Shown one piece after another: positions 22,901 to 35,951 of a stretch of 64,000 nucleotides of DNA. The DNA comes from Gnetum montanum (taxonomy: Eukaryota > Streptophyta > Gnetopsida > Gnetales > Gnetaceae): assembly GCA_015680685.1 (NCBI GenBank), contig MNCI01035130.1, positions 582,440-646,439 on the forward strand, in the 5' to 3' direction. Below the pieces are notes generated by a model, which made no database searches, was not told the DNA's origin, and was given only the letters and a program-made list of their open reading frames with translations. Position numbers and translations under genes: made by a program. Within the stretch, counting starts at the first letter, position 1. Each line of letters begins with the position of its first letter.

Positions 22901-24540
22901 CAACCCCCTACACTAGGTTTGGGTGTAAACTTAAACTTTGGAGGTTATTTATTATGAAAGATTGGCTTCCCATATGAAATTTATCTCATAACATTGACCT
23001 CTTAGAGCATATTCATCAAAGGAGATTCTAATTATCATGAACAAGCAAGGATTAGTTTGTATCTCAAGTTCTTATGTGTATACAATGATTGTGATGATTA
23101 TGATCCATGCATTTAGGATATTTTAATTTCTATTTTAATTCTTTTAAGAGCTTTGGATTGTGAGTATTGCATACTTTCTTAAATCTAAATACTCATTATT
23201 ATTATTATTGTACTTGAATAGAGAGGGTTTTACTCAAGCACTCGTGGTTATAGTAATTTCTTATGATTAACATCTTTGGATGCCTCACAATTTCTATGTG
23301 AACTTGTATATTAGACATATTTTCTTCTAGTTATTATTATATTTGTGACTATAGTATGTTAAGGCATCATGTGACCAAAGACAAAATCAATGCAAGCTCT
23401 CAATAAAGATATGAAAAAAAAATGAAGATAGTTTTTTGTATTATAATGATAAGATTAGAATAAATGAAAATTAAGAAAAATTGTACACATGTTGTTAATT
23501 CATTAAGACATAAAGAACCTGTACGGAATCTCTCTCCTAGCCTTCATTCCATTCAAAATTTTGGTCAAGCCATGTTCTTCCATGATGATGACTATGAGAA
23601 TCTTAATTTTGAAAATCCTCATGAATCATTTTCATCTACAAGATTACATGCCTAAAATTATGGAATTAATGTGATATTTCATGATGTTTCATCAAGACCT
23701 TTATTAAGAAATTATTCCATTGTTAATTAAAGAGTATCTACCTATGTTGAAGACATGGGAAGTATATTGGTTAGATCTTTCAATTACGATTTAAGAATAC
23801 CCATGTTGATGTAAAATCCTGTAATGACTTGGAAGGAATTGAAGATTTTATCTCCTAGATTAAGGTGCTTAACAAGTCTTTTAAACTTGAAGAGGTTGAT
23901 CATCATCAAAACATCATATGATAAAAGTAAGCTTAAAGATATGAAGAAAATTTGGAGGAAAAGAAAATAAATTTTATTTGCTTAATAATGGAATACAAAT
24001 AAGATATTAACAGCTCATTAATTTTATGCAAAAAATAAAAATTTAACAAAATTCATCATAGGTAAGAAGCTATCAAAAATCTTATGTAGTTAACGTAAAA
24101 TAAGAAAATTTTTTAAGAATTCTACATGGAAATTTGTAAGAATTTCCATTAGAATAGATTTCATTGGGAAAAACAAGAATAGGCCTATAATTTTCTTAGT
24201 GGTCTTAGGAGGAAGTACCAACAAGAAATTCTATGGATTAAAAATACTTAATGAAGCACTTAAACTAGCATTAAAGGTTGAAAAAAATTATGACATTAAG
24301 AAATGTTACAAATCTTCCAAGGGTAAGGAATCGAATAACTCAAATGAATAAAAAATACAAGAAACATGTCTTTAAGAAGGAAAGATTGTTTGAACAAATA
24401 TTACTTCTGGCAGATTTTGTATGATGAATTTCTCTTAGTGGTTTGTCAATCTTGAGGGATTCTGATATAGTTTTTGTAGCAAAAATTTTTTGTAATGAGG
24501 AATAATCTAAAGATAAAAAATGCTTGTCTCTCATACTACA
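22901..24540 (+). pseudogene. Possible gypsy gag remnant downstream of LTR copy A
   Basis: The 63-codon frame at 23464-23655 and the broken reading after it run in the same orientation as the LTR at 21.95-22.9 kb. Around 24250-24330 the reading LNEALKLALKVEKNYDIKKC resembles the end of gypsy gag capsid domains, where 'EA...AL.VE.KL' precedes a basic stretch. The rest is not recognisable. The call rests mainly on position and this short match. Confidence 0.4.
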
Positions 24541-25190
24541 AACACTATAAATAATTTTAAAGGCCCTTATTTTGTTTTAACAAATTATTTATATGAATTC
24601 CTATCAAAAGATGTTACTTTATGATATATATTTTTATGGATAATTAGATTTGTTTACTTACATAAGAATTTTACACTAGTGATTTAGGTTGTTCTTGAAT
24701 GCTATGAAATTAATGTTTTACATGTCTACTATTTTTCTAAATTTGTTCATTTCTCAAATTGACTAATTCCAAAATGATTGAGAAATTATTAAATCATAAT
24801 GTTCTTATGGATCATTATAATATTTTTATTTCTTAGCAATGGTAAGTGGATTTTAATTTATATTCTTCTTATTATTCTAAAATTTCTTGCTACATTAAAT
24901 TATAAAATCTTCCTCTTATTTTTCAAAGTATTGAAAGCGAAGTTATTGGCAACATTGACACAATCCTAAAGATAGATTTAAAAACATTACTAGATGGTAT
25001 GCAACATAGATGTTATTTTGTGGATATTGATTTATGATAGAAGAAGAAAAAATTAAAACTCAAGGTTAGTAATTAGTATATTTTCCAAAAAAATTACATA
25101 TTATAATTTTTGATGATGTTGCAACTATTTTCATTGTGAAGAATTACATTGACACAATCTATTGGAAGTACATCATATCTTACCATGTCA
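24541..25190. other. AT-rich sequence, no gene recognised
   Basis: No motif was seen on either strand. It may be decayed internal sequence of one of the two gypsy remnants on each side. Confidence 0.45.
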
Positions 25191-25539
25191 TGAAAGCTTC
25201 CAATTTTAAATTTCAAAGTAGATTGTTCCCTCATCTCTTAGGAAAATTCTCTAGATAACCAATGAAATTTATAGGGTCTTGGATGAGTATTAGTTACTAA
25301 ACCAAATCTAACAACTTTCCTAGAAGAAATAATATTTTCTTGGGCTTTCAAATCAATCAAAACATGAATTCATTTTCACTAAGAGAACAACTAGCCCTAA
25401 TCTAAAATAACACTTTTCTATTAGGATGACCTTCTCTATTTACATTTCCTATGAATGTATAAGAATTTAATTCAAAAACATTCTCAATTTTTGGAGCATT
25501 AAGATTAATTCTTTGAAGACCTTGAATTAATGTATCTTC

Positions 25540-26760
25540 CACCTCCATCGTTTTCACATCTTTGCCCTTGGTTACCATGTGAAGTTGACATTTCCATAGT
25601 TTATATTTGCATTCTTCATACTTGAAGCATTGAATTTTTGATGAGTTTCTACCTTAAACATTACCGTCCTTGTCTTGGATGTTCTTGGCTTTTTCTTTTC
25701 ATTGTCTCTTTAGTCTTCTTGGCTTGGCTACCCTCCTTATCTTCAAATTTCAACTTGGATCCTTTATCACATTTATATCCCTTCTTCTTCCCCTTGGGAG
25801 TTTGTTACCTCTTATTTTTGAATCCATCTAATTCCTTCTCAGCCTTAAATTCCATATCATAAGCCTCATCAAGAGTTTGGGACTCATAAAAAGTAAACTC
25901 CTACTTGTACATTATTTTGAGAGCTTCTAAAAACATTAGAACTTGTTCATATTTCTCCTAGTTTACCTTAGCTTCCTAGAATAGATCATAAAATTTTATG
26001 TATAATTCTTTGACATCCTTGTCATGTTGCATTAGGAATTTTAACATTATAATGATTTCTTGCCTTTGATGAGAAAGTTCAAATTTCCTTTTCAAATAGT
26101 ATTTCATAAAATTCCAATCTTTGATAGGTTGACCATTTCATCTTTCATAATCTTGGAACTCCTTTTTTAAGTATGTAGAAGCCATACATTCTAATTTGGA
26201 TTCAAAAATATATACTCTTAAGTTATTCAGTATCTCTTCCAACTAAAAATGCTTCTCAAGCATCTTTAGCCAACTTGCAAAAGTGTTAGTACCATCTACA
26301 TAATTAAAATTCTTTAACTCTATGTATAGAAATTTGGAATAATTTTTGAATGCTCTAGCAAGTCGTGCCTCATCTTCCTCATCAAGCTTGCCTAAAGAAG
26401 AATTGCTAAACACCGTTGGAGCCCTTAGAGTTGTTATCTAAGGAATAGAAGTCCCTCCCATTGGAATCCTTAGCTAATGGTTTCCTACACTCTTATAGCT
26501 TGATTATCCATCCACTTCATCAATTCTTTCTTCACCCAGTGGTGAAACTTCTCCATTTGAATGTACATGATCTTCACCTTTTCATGTTGGAATATGGCTA
26601 GGACTAGAATTTCTATATACCTTTAAGTTACTTTCATCTAATCAAGAAGCCATCATCTGGAACGCAAAGTTTATGCTCTGCATTTCTTAGCTCAGATCAT
26701 GCACTTGATTCTTCTTAGATGCCATACAAAATTGATAAAATTCTCAATCACAATCCAATT
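25540..26760 (-). pseudogene. Gypsy/retroviral-type gag remnant
   Basis: On the minus strand a gag-like protein can be followed through many stops. A capsid part lies at 26130-25950 (WNFMKYYLKRKFE, then MQHDKDVKELYIKFYDLF). TLDEAYDMEFKAEKELDGF follows at about 25880, then a basic linker, then a CxxxxxC-type knuckle-like QCFKYEECKYKLWKC at about 25635-25590. Immediately to the right are a primer-binding-like sequence and an LTR, as expected for a minus-strand 5' end. The plus-strand frame at 25638-25862 is its shadow. Confidence 0.6.
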
Positions 26761-26767
26761 AATAATA

Positions 26768-26786
26768 AACCTAGGCTCTAATACTA
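26768..26786 (-). other. Primer-binding-site-like sequence, minus orientation
   Basis: The plus strand reads cctaggctctaatactaat, close to the complement of the Met-tRNA primer site with its usual flank (aggctctgataccaa). It separates the gag remnant (left) from the LTR (right). Confidence 0.6.
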
Positions 26787-28256
26787 ATAACACAAGAGCA
26801 TGTTCACTCCACTAATTAATCACATTCAAATACTAAATCTAGAGATTTATCTTTATATAATTTATTCAATGATTACAATAGCAATATCAAAACTTATAAA
26901 TAGAGCAAACCCTATCACACTCAATTGTTATTGTAAGCATGAGATTTCGCAACCATAGAATGGCTATTCTCAATGCAAGAAACAACTAATAAAGAATCTC
27001 TCCCACAACTGAGAATGAGATCTCAACTCACAAGTAAGACAAAAGAGAATAAAACACAAAGACCAAAGCACCATAAGTTGATTCTAGAACTGTAATCACC
27101 AACTGCACTCCCTCAATATGCTTACCCACTCTCTCTTAGTCAACTCTTCATACATAAGAGCTTCTCTCTCTTACACATGATCATTAACAATGATGAATAA
27201 TTCAATATTTATGTTAAAATAGTAGATAAAAAATCTTGAAACCTTTCCTTAACTTAACTTAAGGATCTATAGATGTTTTCCAAGTCTTCTCACCTTTTAC
27301 CCAATTATTTTCATCCTTTTTCATCACTTTCCAAGTATTTCTTGAATTAGAATAGGTATTTTCAACAGTTTTTGCATTTGTACAGGTCATCTCTAACATT
27401 GGAAAGATGCCTCTATGTTAACCCATCTCTTAGGAAAGATGTTTACTATTTTTTTAAGATGTTTCCTTTAAGACCAAGATGTCTCCTTTTGGGAAAATAC
27501 ATCTTACCCAGGACATCTTGCATAAGATGTCATAGCCGAGACGTCTCCTTTGAGAAGTCTTACATTTTGTCGAGATGTCTCCTATTACTTTTAGCTATTA
27601 ACCAAGATATCTTCTAGTCCTCCAAGATATCTCTCTAGTGTCTAAAACCTACAAAATACACACATAGGAAAGGATATGAAATTGGGAGAGGTGTTACTAC
27701 CCTAGCTCTTTCTTACTCATGGTCATAAACAATGATGAATACATTAATATTTATGTCAAACTAGAAGATAAGAAATCTATGAACCTTTCCTTAACTTAAC
27801 TTGAGGCTCTTCAAATTTTTTCTAAGCTTTCTTACCTACTTCCCTACTATTTCTATCCTTTTTTGTCATGTTTCAGCTATTTTCCAAACTAGAAAGGATG
27901 TTTTAAAAAGTTTTCTCATTTGTATGGGTTGTCTCTAATCTTGGGAAGACGTCTCTATGCCAATTGAACTCTCAAGAAAGACGTGTACTATTTTTTTAAG
28001 ATATATCCTCTAGGCCCAACACATCTCCTTTTAGGCCAAGATGTATTACCCAAGACATCTTGCATTAGACATCTTACTTGAGACATTTCCTCTAAGAAGT
28101 CTTACATTTGGTTGAGATTGCTTCTCTAAATTCAATGTCTTCTATCACTTCTAGGTCTCAACCAAGACATCTTCTAGTCCTTTAAAACATCTCTTTATTG
28201 TTTGAAACCTACAAAATACACATGTAGGAAAGGACAAGGGAATCAAAAGAGGTGTC
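26787..28256 (-). repeat. LTR containing a 0.5 kb tandem duplication
   Basis: Follows the primer site at 26768-26786. Inside it, about 27165-27693 and 27706-28256 are direct repeats. Both run from 'cttac(a/t)catg(a/g)tcat' through 'cctttccttaacttaactt', 'actatttttttaagat' and a block of gacatctt/gatgtctc words to 'acctacaaaatacaca(c/t)'. The copies differ by substitutions and small indels. The 81-codon open frame at 27372-27617 is within the first copy and has no motif. Confidence 0.65.
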
Positions 28257-29035
28257 CTATGTTAGAAATCTACCTAAAGAAGTTGTAGATCTAGGAGATG
28301 ACTAAGTACATAAAACTCACCAATCTCTAATATGAAAACTTCGAAATGCTAATAGCAAGAAAGCCAAGATTAGAATTAGAAAAGTAGATTAACATCTCCT
28401 ACCTCCTCTATGAGGTAGAGTTCAAGCTCCACAAAAATACCACGAAAAATTTGAAAGTGACTAATACAAAAGTAGAAGTTCTCAAAAGTAACTTCATCAA
28501 TAAAAGATTAGTTGCTAAGAACTTGACTAGATTGATATCTGACTACTAGAAAATGTAGAACCTAGTTTGTATGTTTGACTTTGAAGATGACATGTTTTCT
28601 ATACTACTATGCCTATGGAACATACTAACACTAGCCCATCTAGGTGAAGCTACCTAGACCATGCATGACACATGAGGTAACTCCTAGATAAAGGAGGTAG
28701 TAGTAGCAACATGATAGTTCAAGCCTCCAATAGCGTAGGGACATGATGAAGGATCCTCCATACCACAAAAGCCTTAACATTTAGGCATGGTGCGAAAATT
28801 TTATACCATCTCCATCCATCTATTTGGCACCTACTAATTTTTGTCAAAGTGTCTTAAATTCATTGTATATTACACTAATTTTTTATCTATATATCTTATA
28901 TGTTAAATTGGTTCTTAAGAGTTCTTTTCATTTGTTATAGTAAGTTAGTTAGTGTACTACTTTCCCAAATTTTTAAGGAACTAGATCTTATTTTGTTTAC
29001 TCAATGATGAGTTTTCAATTAGTCATGGGAATATG
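28257..29035. other. Unassigned AT-rich sequence
   Basis: Starts with about 500 bp of A-rich plus-strand sequence of unclear origin. No gene or retroelement domain was recognised. Confidence 0.4.
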
Positions 29036-29600
29036 TTGAAGTGCCAATAAGTTAGCTAAATTGACGCATGCCTATTAATGCAACCTCCTTAATGCATTCG
29101 CGTTAACACATCTTTGGATGCGTTGATGCATATGAGTCGATGTTGATCCTTTAGAAGCATATATAAATGCATACAACATATGCATTTATGATACATTTTG
29201 TCAATGTCATAGAAAAGCTCCTGTAGCTTCCTTTCATAGGACATAGTAAAATTTTCTTTTGAGTACATTCATCTTGGATTGAATTAATTAAACAAAGTTT
29301 TATTCAAGTGCAAAATGTACCTGGAGACTATTTCATGATGTAAATAAAATTAAGATTTCTTCTTTCTATTCCATTACTTGGATTAGCTTAAGTTTACTTT
29401 TAAGCATTTTACTTTACATGTAGTTTTCTTTCAAGTACTTAAGCATTTAATATCTTATTCCATAGTAATATAAGTATGATCACTTTGAGCATAATATACT
29501 GACACTTAATAATTTGAGTGGTGAATACTTGGCATGTCAAGCATTAAGTGCTTGGTAACCCAACGATGTTAGTATAAGTTGAGGATGTGTAGAAAGTGAG
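29036..29600 (+). repeat. LTR-like fragment with TATA box
   Basis: Contains palindromic 'gcatacaacatatgc' around a TATA-like catatataaatgc (29158-29170), then 'tattcaagtgcaaaatgtac' and later 'agtgcttggtaaccca'. The 'cttggtaa(c/t)cc' word and layout recur in the LTRs at 48.1-49.4 kb and 56.8-57.4 kb (same strand) and in reverse at 36.2-36.4 kb. This is a fragment of that LTR superfamily. Confidence 0.45.
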
Positions 29601-30204
29601 AATGGTTACTCTATGTTTAGGATAGTTTATTTATTAATTAGTTAAAGTTTAATATTTCAATAATGTTTTTCCTTAATACTTTTAGACATAAAAATAATAA
29701 AAATTTTAAATACAAATATCTTACACTTCAATAACACTTAGCCTTATAAACAAACTAATACAAGTAATGATTGGAAGACAACAACTAGTAACCTCCTGTT
29801 TGATTATCTAGGACATAGGACACTTAGGTAGAAGGTGTCCACAAAATTTGACTGAATCGATATGGTTGGGTATAGGAAATATCCACTACTCATCAAATAT
29901 GGCCTTATCTTCTTATTTAAGTAAATGGATCAAGTTATGTATGGCATTGCTAAGACATTCAATTATTCTTTAAGAAACAAGATCTAGTACTACAAGGATT
30001 GCATGTATCTCATGCAATACTTATCAATTATTTAAAACTAATACATTCTTCTTACTTCTATTTTCAATTTCTACTTAGTACATTTTCTTTCATAATTTTT
30101 CAAATTTCTATTATTTGTATCTTCTAGTCCATGAAAAGTACTTACATCTGTTGTTTCAATATTGATTTCTCTTCTTCTTCTTTACTTCATGAATCTTTTC
30201 ATTT
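29601..30204. other. AT-rich sequence, no gene recognised
   Basis: No motif was seen. It lies upstream of a long T tract and of the plus-strand RT fragment and may be decayed internal retroelement sequence. Confidence 0.4.
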
Positions 30205-30211
30205 TTGTTTT

Positions 30212-30261
<50 letters not shown>

Positions 30262-30277
30262 TTTTTTTTTTGTTTTT
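30205..30277. repeat. Long poly-T tract
   Basis: An uninterrupted run of 48 T (30213-30260) is followed by G, ten T, G and more T. Read on the minus strand it is a poly-A tract. It could be the tail of a minus-strand retroposon or a simple homopolymer. Open frames across it encode only polyphenylalanine. Confidence 0.8.
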
Positions 30278-30539
30278 TGATTCATGGTTCTTGGTTCTCA
30301 ATGAACCTGACCAATCTTCCTATTTCTACTTCTTTAATATTTTTTCTACTTATTATTATTCCATATTTCTTTTCTTATTTATTTGATAAAAGCTTATGGG
30401 TTCTTATACTTTTAAGAAATTGTGATTATTTGATGAATCATTATAACCTTTCATAATAACTAATAGATTAAGTTAAGAAACTAATGATTGTAATTTAACT
30501 TAGGAGTATATTTTAATAGTATAACATTTCATAAAGGTG

Positions 30540-31020
30540 TTCTTGAAATTCTATGAAGCTTAGTTGGTCCTATATGTAAAGAAGTACCACTTCCTCAAAA
30601 GAGAAATTATATATTTGGGACATGTCATCTCTAAAAACCTAGTGATGATGGAGCCTGCTAAGATTAAGACATTTAGAGATTGGATTTTATTAAAGAATGT
30701 TGAAGAGGTAAGAATCATTTCTTAGGCTAGCTGGTTTTTAGAGGAGATCCATTAGATAGTTTAATTATATTCCATGCATAATAATTTATTATTGAAAGAA
30801 AAGTATAGATTTTTCAAGCAATGATAAGCATTTAAAATCAATTCAATCCTTGAAGGCCAAAACTCCTAGTGCTCAAGTATTATTCATTCCAAACTTTTCT
30901 AGCCTTTTTGAACTAGAGCTAGACACAACTAGACTTGTAGTTAATATTGTTTTGTCACAAGTAGGTAAGCTCATTGCATTTTTCTTATATAAGCTAAATT
31001 AAGGATATATTTAATATATA
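30540..31020 (+). pseudogene. Ty3/gypsy RT thumb and RNase H fragment
   Basis: The plus strand reads KREIIYLGHVIS (about 30600-30635), then FRDWILLKNVEEVR with a frameshift into LAGFYRRSIR (about 30705-30760). The RNase H start follows with LKAKTPSAQVLFIPNFSSLF and then ANIVLSQVGKLIAFF-like sequence (about 30860-30985). These are the thumb, connection and first RNase H strand of gypsy pol, broken by stops. This fragment has the opposite orientation to the gag at 26 kb, so it is a separate element. Confidence 0.75.
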
Positions 31021-31904
31021 TTATGCTAATAATATATGATATTTTTCTAGTAATTTATGCTAGAGCATTCTAATGTCTCTCTTATGCTTATGCTTATGAA
31101 GTGCATNTCCAATTATCCTATTATTTTAACTTGGAACTTGTTCTTGGATATGTGAGATTATTATAGTATTTTCTTGTTGATTTTAACCTATCAATTGATC
31201 ATTTGAAAATTTTTATGGAAACATGTTACTTGATTTTTAGAAAATAAATTATTAATTCTTATTTCAAGAAATTCTTCAAACCCTACATCTCATACCTATA
31301 AATACCTAGCAATGCTATCTCTCTTGGCATTAGTTATGCATCTTTCACTCTCTCTTGTTGTCATGATCATGCCTATGTTTGGTAGGTCTCTTGGTGGTTT
31401 TTAGATTTGAACCTATTCTTGCTTGCCAAAGATTAGATCTCAATTGATTTCTAAAGGTATAGAAAATATTTTTGATTGCATTAATTTTGATAAGAAACTT
31501 ACCTTCATGTAACTTCTTTCCTTTGTGATGTTTTTCATTCATAAATTATTTTTATTGAATGTGTTATCAATCAAACCCAAGATCTTGAAGATCAATCCAT
31601 AATTAATTGTTTTTAAAAATTTTTACTTTATGCATCCTTTTTATTTTTCTTTTGTGCTACCTTCTTCTCCTAGTAGTGATGGCAACAACATCTTCATGCA
31701 TCACAACTTATGTTGTGACCAAGCTAGTGTTCATGATGAAAGTCACAATGGAACTTCTTCATGTTTTTCAAAATGATGTGATGGTAGTGACATTTAATAG
31801 AAGCTACATCTTCATTCAATCATGTCTAGAAGACATTTCAAGCATTTATACACATGTTCAACATGTTAACAGCTAGACACATGATGTTCACACTATTGAT
31901 ATTG
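31021..31904. other. No clear gene; contains one ambiguous base
   Basis: AT-rich, probably the continuing decayed pol of the plus-strand fragment. Base 31107 is n. The 89-codon frame at 31607-31876 starts with a hydrophobic stretch (LCILFIFLLCYLLLLVVMA) but has no neighbouring gene signals, and I do not call it. Confidence 0.4.
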
Positions 31905-32185
31905 GTAGGTTAGTCGTCTAGATTAACTTTTGAGGTTGGATCATCAATTTAGAAGCATTGCAGAGAGTATCAATAAGGTTTTTCATCAATGTATAGGCTA
32001 CTAATATTAGCTAGATGGTCATTTAGGTTAAGTTTCCTTTAATCTAGGATCATTATAATTAGTATTAATAGGGTTAATTAACAACATGATTTGCAATAAT
32101 GTAACTAGTACAAAACTAGTTGGTCAGTCATCTAGATAAACTTTAGAGTTGATTCATTAATCTAGTGGCATTGCAATTAGTAATA
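31905..32185. repeat. Pair of short direct repeats
   Basis: About 31905-31967 and 32121-32180 are diverged copies. Both contain 'ggt(t/c)agtc(g/a)tctaga', a variant of 'gaggttggatcat', and '(a/t)(g/a)(a/t)(a/g)gcattgca'. The spacing is about 215 bp. It is a minor repeat of unknown origin. Confidence 0.5.
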
Positions 32186-32566
32186 GACTTATCTAGGATT
32201 GTACTAAGGAACTATGATCTAGAATAACTATAAGTTTTATGCAAGTCATAGAATAACCAAATAGTTAATATGAAAATGCATGAGGGTTCTACCTAATAGT
32301 TGTTGTTTTCCTACATGAAGGTTATCCTAATAGATGAGTTAATATACTAAATAGTCCTTGATGACAAATTAAGTTAGTATCAGCCTTAAAGTTATTCAAA
32401 ACAATTGATCGTGCAAACCTCATGGATATATCATAGAAATCTACGGAAAAATCATGGGATAATGGTAAACATTAATGTTAATGTTAATACTATTAATTAA
32501 TGTTTATGTTAATTGATAATTACTATTGGTTCTAAGAGTATGCTTTGTAGTGTACACCCCATCTTC

Positions 32567-33340
32567 TAACTTGTTCTAGATCGTACCAAGGTGATTTTGA
32601 TGAGGAGCTCCCATGGATTTCACAATCCAAGCTCTCTCAAAGTCACAAAATAGTAAATTTGAATAAGAAAAGGAAAATGAAAGCATTATTCTTGCTCAAA
32701 TGAAGAATTTACATATGAATGGAAGCATAATTCCCAAGGACAAAATAGAGATTCAATCCAACTCTCACATGCTCAATCAAAGAAAACACTCACTCACATG
32801 GATGATGATGAAGGCACCTTACCAAGACTCTATCTCTCTCTACTCTTTTCTTACTCACCTCTCTCTCCCCTAACTCTCTCTTTTGACTCTTTTCATACTC
32901 TCTTTTTACTCTCTTGATCAAATGTGGAGGTACATGGAGTCTATTTATATCTTTTCCCCCTTATCTCTTCATCTTTCCCCCAATTTATCATTCAATTTAA
33001 TATTTGTTAAAATCCATGGAAGACATCTACAAGAAACAAGAGACATCTCTCTCAAGTGTAGAGGTCTCAGAGTAGACGTCTTCAAATCATGTGGGACATC
33101 TTAGTAGAGACATCTACAATGCAAATGGAACATCTCACTTGCAAATGGAACGTCTCTTCTACAATACCAAAATACAAAGATGTTTTTTTTTTAGGCATGG
33201 AACTTCTGAACACCTCCAAAAAAGTCCCCATAACTCCCAAAACCTCCTAACGTCATCAAAATAGGCCCAAAACACTCCCAAACATGCCAAAACTCCAGGG
33301 AAAGATCCCATCATTAGAGAGATTTTACTTTGTCCTTTTT
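32567..33340 (-). repeat. LTR-like repeat, copy B (minus orientation)
   Basis: Reverse-complement partner of 21950-22830. The plus strand begins with a primer-site-like tctagatcgtacca (32577-32590), then a (ct)-rich purine/pyrimidine block (32828-32890), a TATA region, the agacatct block (33017-33145) and 'ccaaaacactcccaaacatg'. The primer site on its left suggests the internal region of this minus-strand element lay to the left. The 73-codon frame at 32883-33104 is not a gene. Confidence 0.55.
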
Positions 33341-33589
33341 TATGTCCACATCAATTTTCATAAACCAAAATGCACTAAAAATATAGTACTTGAAAAAAAT
33401 ACCTTTTGTACACAAAATCCTAAAACTTCAAATTAGCTATTTTCTAATGTTGCATGTAAATTATCAAATGAAATGAAGCTTTAGTACATCCAAATATTCA
33501 TAGGATCTATTGGACAAATATTACATTTTCATGAACATTAAAGATAGATTGTACAAATTGACCAAGTACCAATGAGACATCAAAAGTAT

Positions 33590-35951
33590 ATCATATAGCT
33601 TTTTGCTATAACATTATGATGGTATCTTAAATAGGTAGTCACAACACAAGAAAGAAACACATGTAACTTATCTTCAAGGGCTCTTGATTTGCACAACCTA
33701 CAAATGTGCTCTTCTTGAGGAAGTTGAATTCATCTTCCACTTGTAATTCTAAGATGATGAGAACTTATGTGAAGCTTGTTGATAACATTGCTATACAAAA
33801 TTGGAATAGCAACTTAGAGATAGTGAGCTTCTACATCTAGTTTATTAGATCTAATGTGGTGTAAATAAAATTATCTCTTACCTTCCACATTAGACCACAT
33901 CTATGTTAAAGCCTTCTACTTGACTAGTTAGTGAATATGCTTAGGATTTTGTTGTATTTCCTCCTAAGAGATATTTCATTTTTTCAACCATTGCCTCCAT
34001 TGAAACTACTAACCACAGTCTCGTGAATTCTCAAGGACTGCTTTAAAGAATTTCTTTTACATTAAAATATGTAGGCTATAAGTGTATGTAATAAATTAGC
34101 ATGACACTTTTGCTTCTAAAGGTAATAAATCACATGTACATAATAACATTAAGGAAGTTGTTTACATCTTTACCTTTAACTCATTGAGAAGACTTTTTTT
34201 TTACACTATTTCAATATCTTTCCAAAGTTTAGCAATGAGTCTAGGTCCTCAAATAACACATCCATATAATATAATGGGATATATGATAGTATGAAAATTT
34301 TATTTTCTGACCTTCCAAACCTAGAGTCCTAAATACTTGCACTTGTTTTTGATGCTATTTTTTTATGCAATTCCACTACATGTAATTATCCATATAAATG
34401 AGACCCAAATATTTAAAAGAAGCTACTATTTGCACATTGGTACCTCCAAAATAGAAGTTATAACAGGTATTTCTTGTATCCCATATCATCAATTTGGTTT
34501 ATCTACATTTACTTAAAGACTAGATAAATGACAATAATTTTCTAAAATTTGAAACATATTCTACATACCTTCTATAGTAGTGAAGATTAAGGTAGCATCA
34601 TTTACGTATAAAAGAAAATTCACTACTTTAGATCCAATTTTGATAGCATGACTATCTTGCCCATTGCACAACCATTTTGCATTTTATGAATAAAGATACC
34701 AAAGAGAGCTGTTTAAAGTAGACAATCTTCCTAAACTTCAATTTTACTTTAGAATTAAAATTTTTTCTCTGAATTGTTGTTTATAATTTCAATAATCACT
34801 TCCTCGTATAATCTTTAAGTTGTTGCAATCAAATCTGAAAGGAGGCCAATTTTATGCAAGCACAACCATAGTTTTAAACTAATCACTAAATCATATGCTT
34901 TCACAAAATTAATAAATAAATAAATAAATTTTTTATTAGGCATTTTTGCAAACTCCATGCAATGTCTAAGAATAACTAAGTGATCAATAGTGGAGTGAAT
35001 TTTTCTAAAACTTGCTTGACACCTTGCCTTGACCTAGTTATTTCTATCTAAGAACTGATTCTCTTTTCTAGCAAAGTGTCCAACAACTTAGCAAAAATAT
35101 TACTTACAATGATAATTTGATAATTCTTCAAATTATTTTTATCTCCCTTTTTATTTGACAAGATAGCTTTACTAGTTTTCTAATGTTGATTTAATCCTTA
35201 CTCTCTTAATAAATTTAATTTGTGCCAATTTTTTCTATGAATAGTATATCATACCCACTTTAATAAATTACATATAGTTGATCTAAATATATAGCTTTAT
35301 TAGATACTAGCTTTTTAATACCCTTTATGACTTCTTTAAGAGTAAATTGAAGAGGTGTTTGTTATACAATAGCAGTAGACTTATCATCTTCTCATGTAAA
35401 TAGCTCATATTAAAATGAGCAAATATCTTTTAAAAAGAAGTTAACTAATGACAAGATTTTATAACAAAAACATTGTCAAAATTGTCTAGGTTCCTTTTTA
35501 ATATCTCTTTACTAAATTTTGTCTATGACTCTTATTTACATTCTTAATATTCTACATAGCCTACATGTAATCCTCATTAAACTAATTCTTCTAAGAAGCT
35601 TCTTGTTGTGAATGTACAACTTACTTAGCTACTGTAAGAAAACTTTTTTTAAGCTCCTTATGCTATTTTTCAAGAGTCCATTTGTTATGTATTGATTTAT
35701 GTATTTTTCTTTAACCTTAGGGATGAGTCTATACTAAATTTTTTTTCTATTTTTATTTTTTGTTATCTAAGAAATAATTTGAATTTGCAACAAAAACTCT
35801 ACATGATGATGGCAAAAGTCCACTAAATCTTCACGAACTTTCAACTCCTTAATAAAATCAATATCTTCATAAAACATAAAAGCAAATCAATGCAAGACTT
35901 ACCTTGATGTCCTATGAAAGTAAATGTAAAAGATTGAGGAAACTTAGCAGG
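33590..35951 (-). pseudogene. LINE (non-LTR retrotransposon) RT and C-terminal part
   Basis: On the minus strand, the RT begins after IFAKLLDTLLEKRISS (about 35100). It continues through a degraded 'LF.DF.KA.D' segment near 34940 and the catalytic box FLLYVDDATLIF (about 34620-34580, canonical YADD type) to SSFKYLG-like sequence at about 34390. The C-terminal Cys/His region is visible at about 33800-33680 as LHISSHHLRITSGR and then EEHICRLC with a following His, the zinc-ribbon pattern of LINE C-termini. Stops and frameshifts abound. The endonuclease half lies at 36.8-38.2 kb, separated by an inserted LTR. Confidence 0.8.

Noticed and set aside
30162-30456. Two frames encoding polyphenylalanine
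   Set aside because: Translation of the long T tract.
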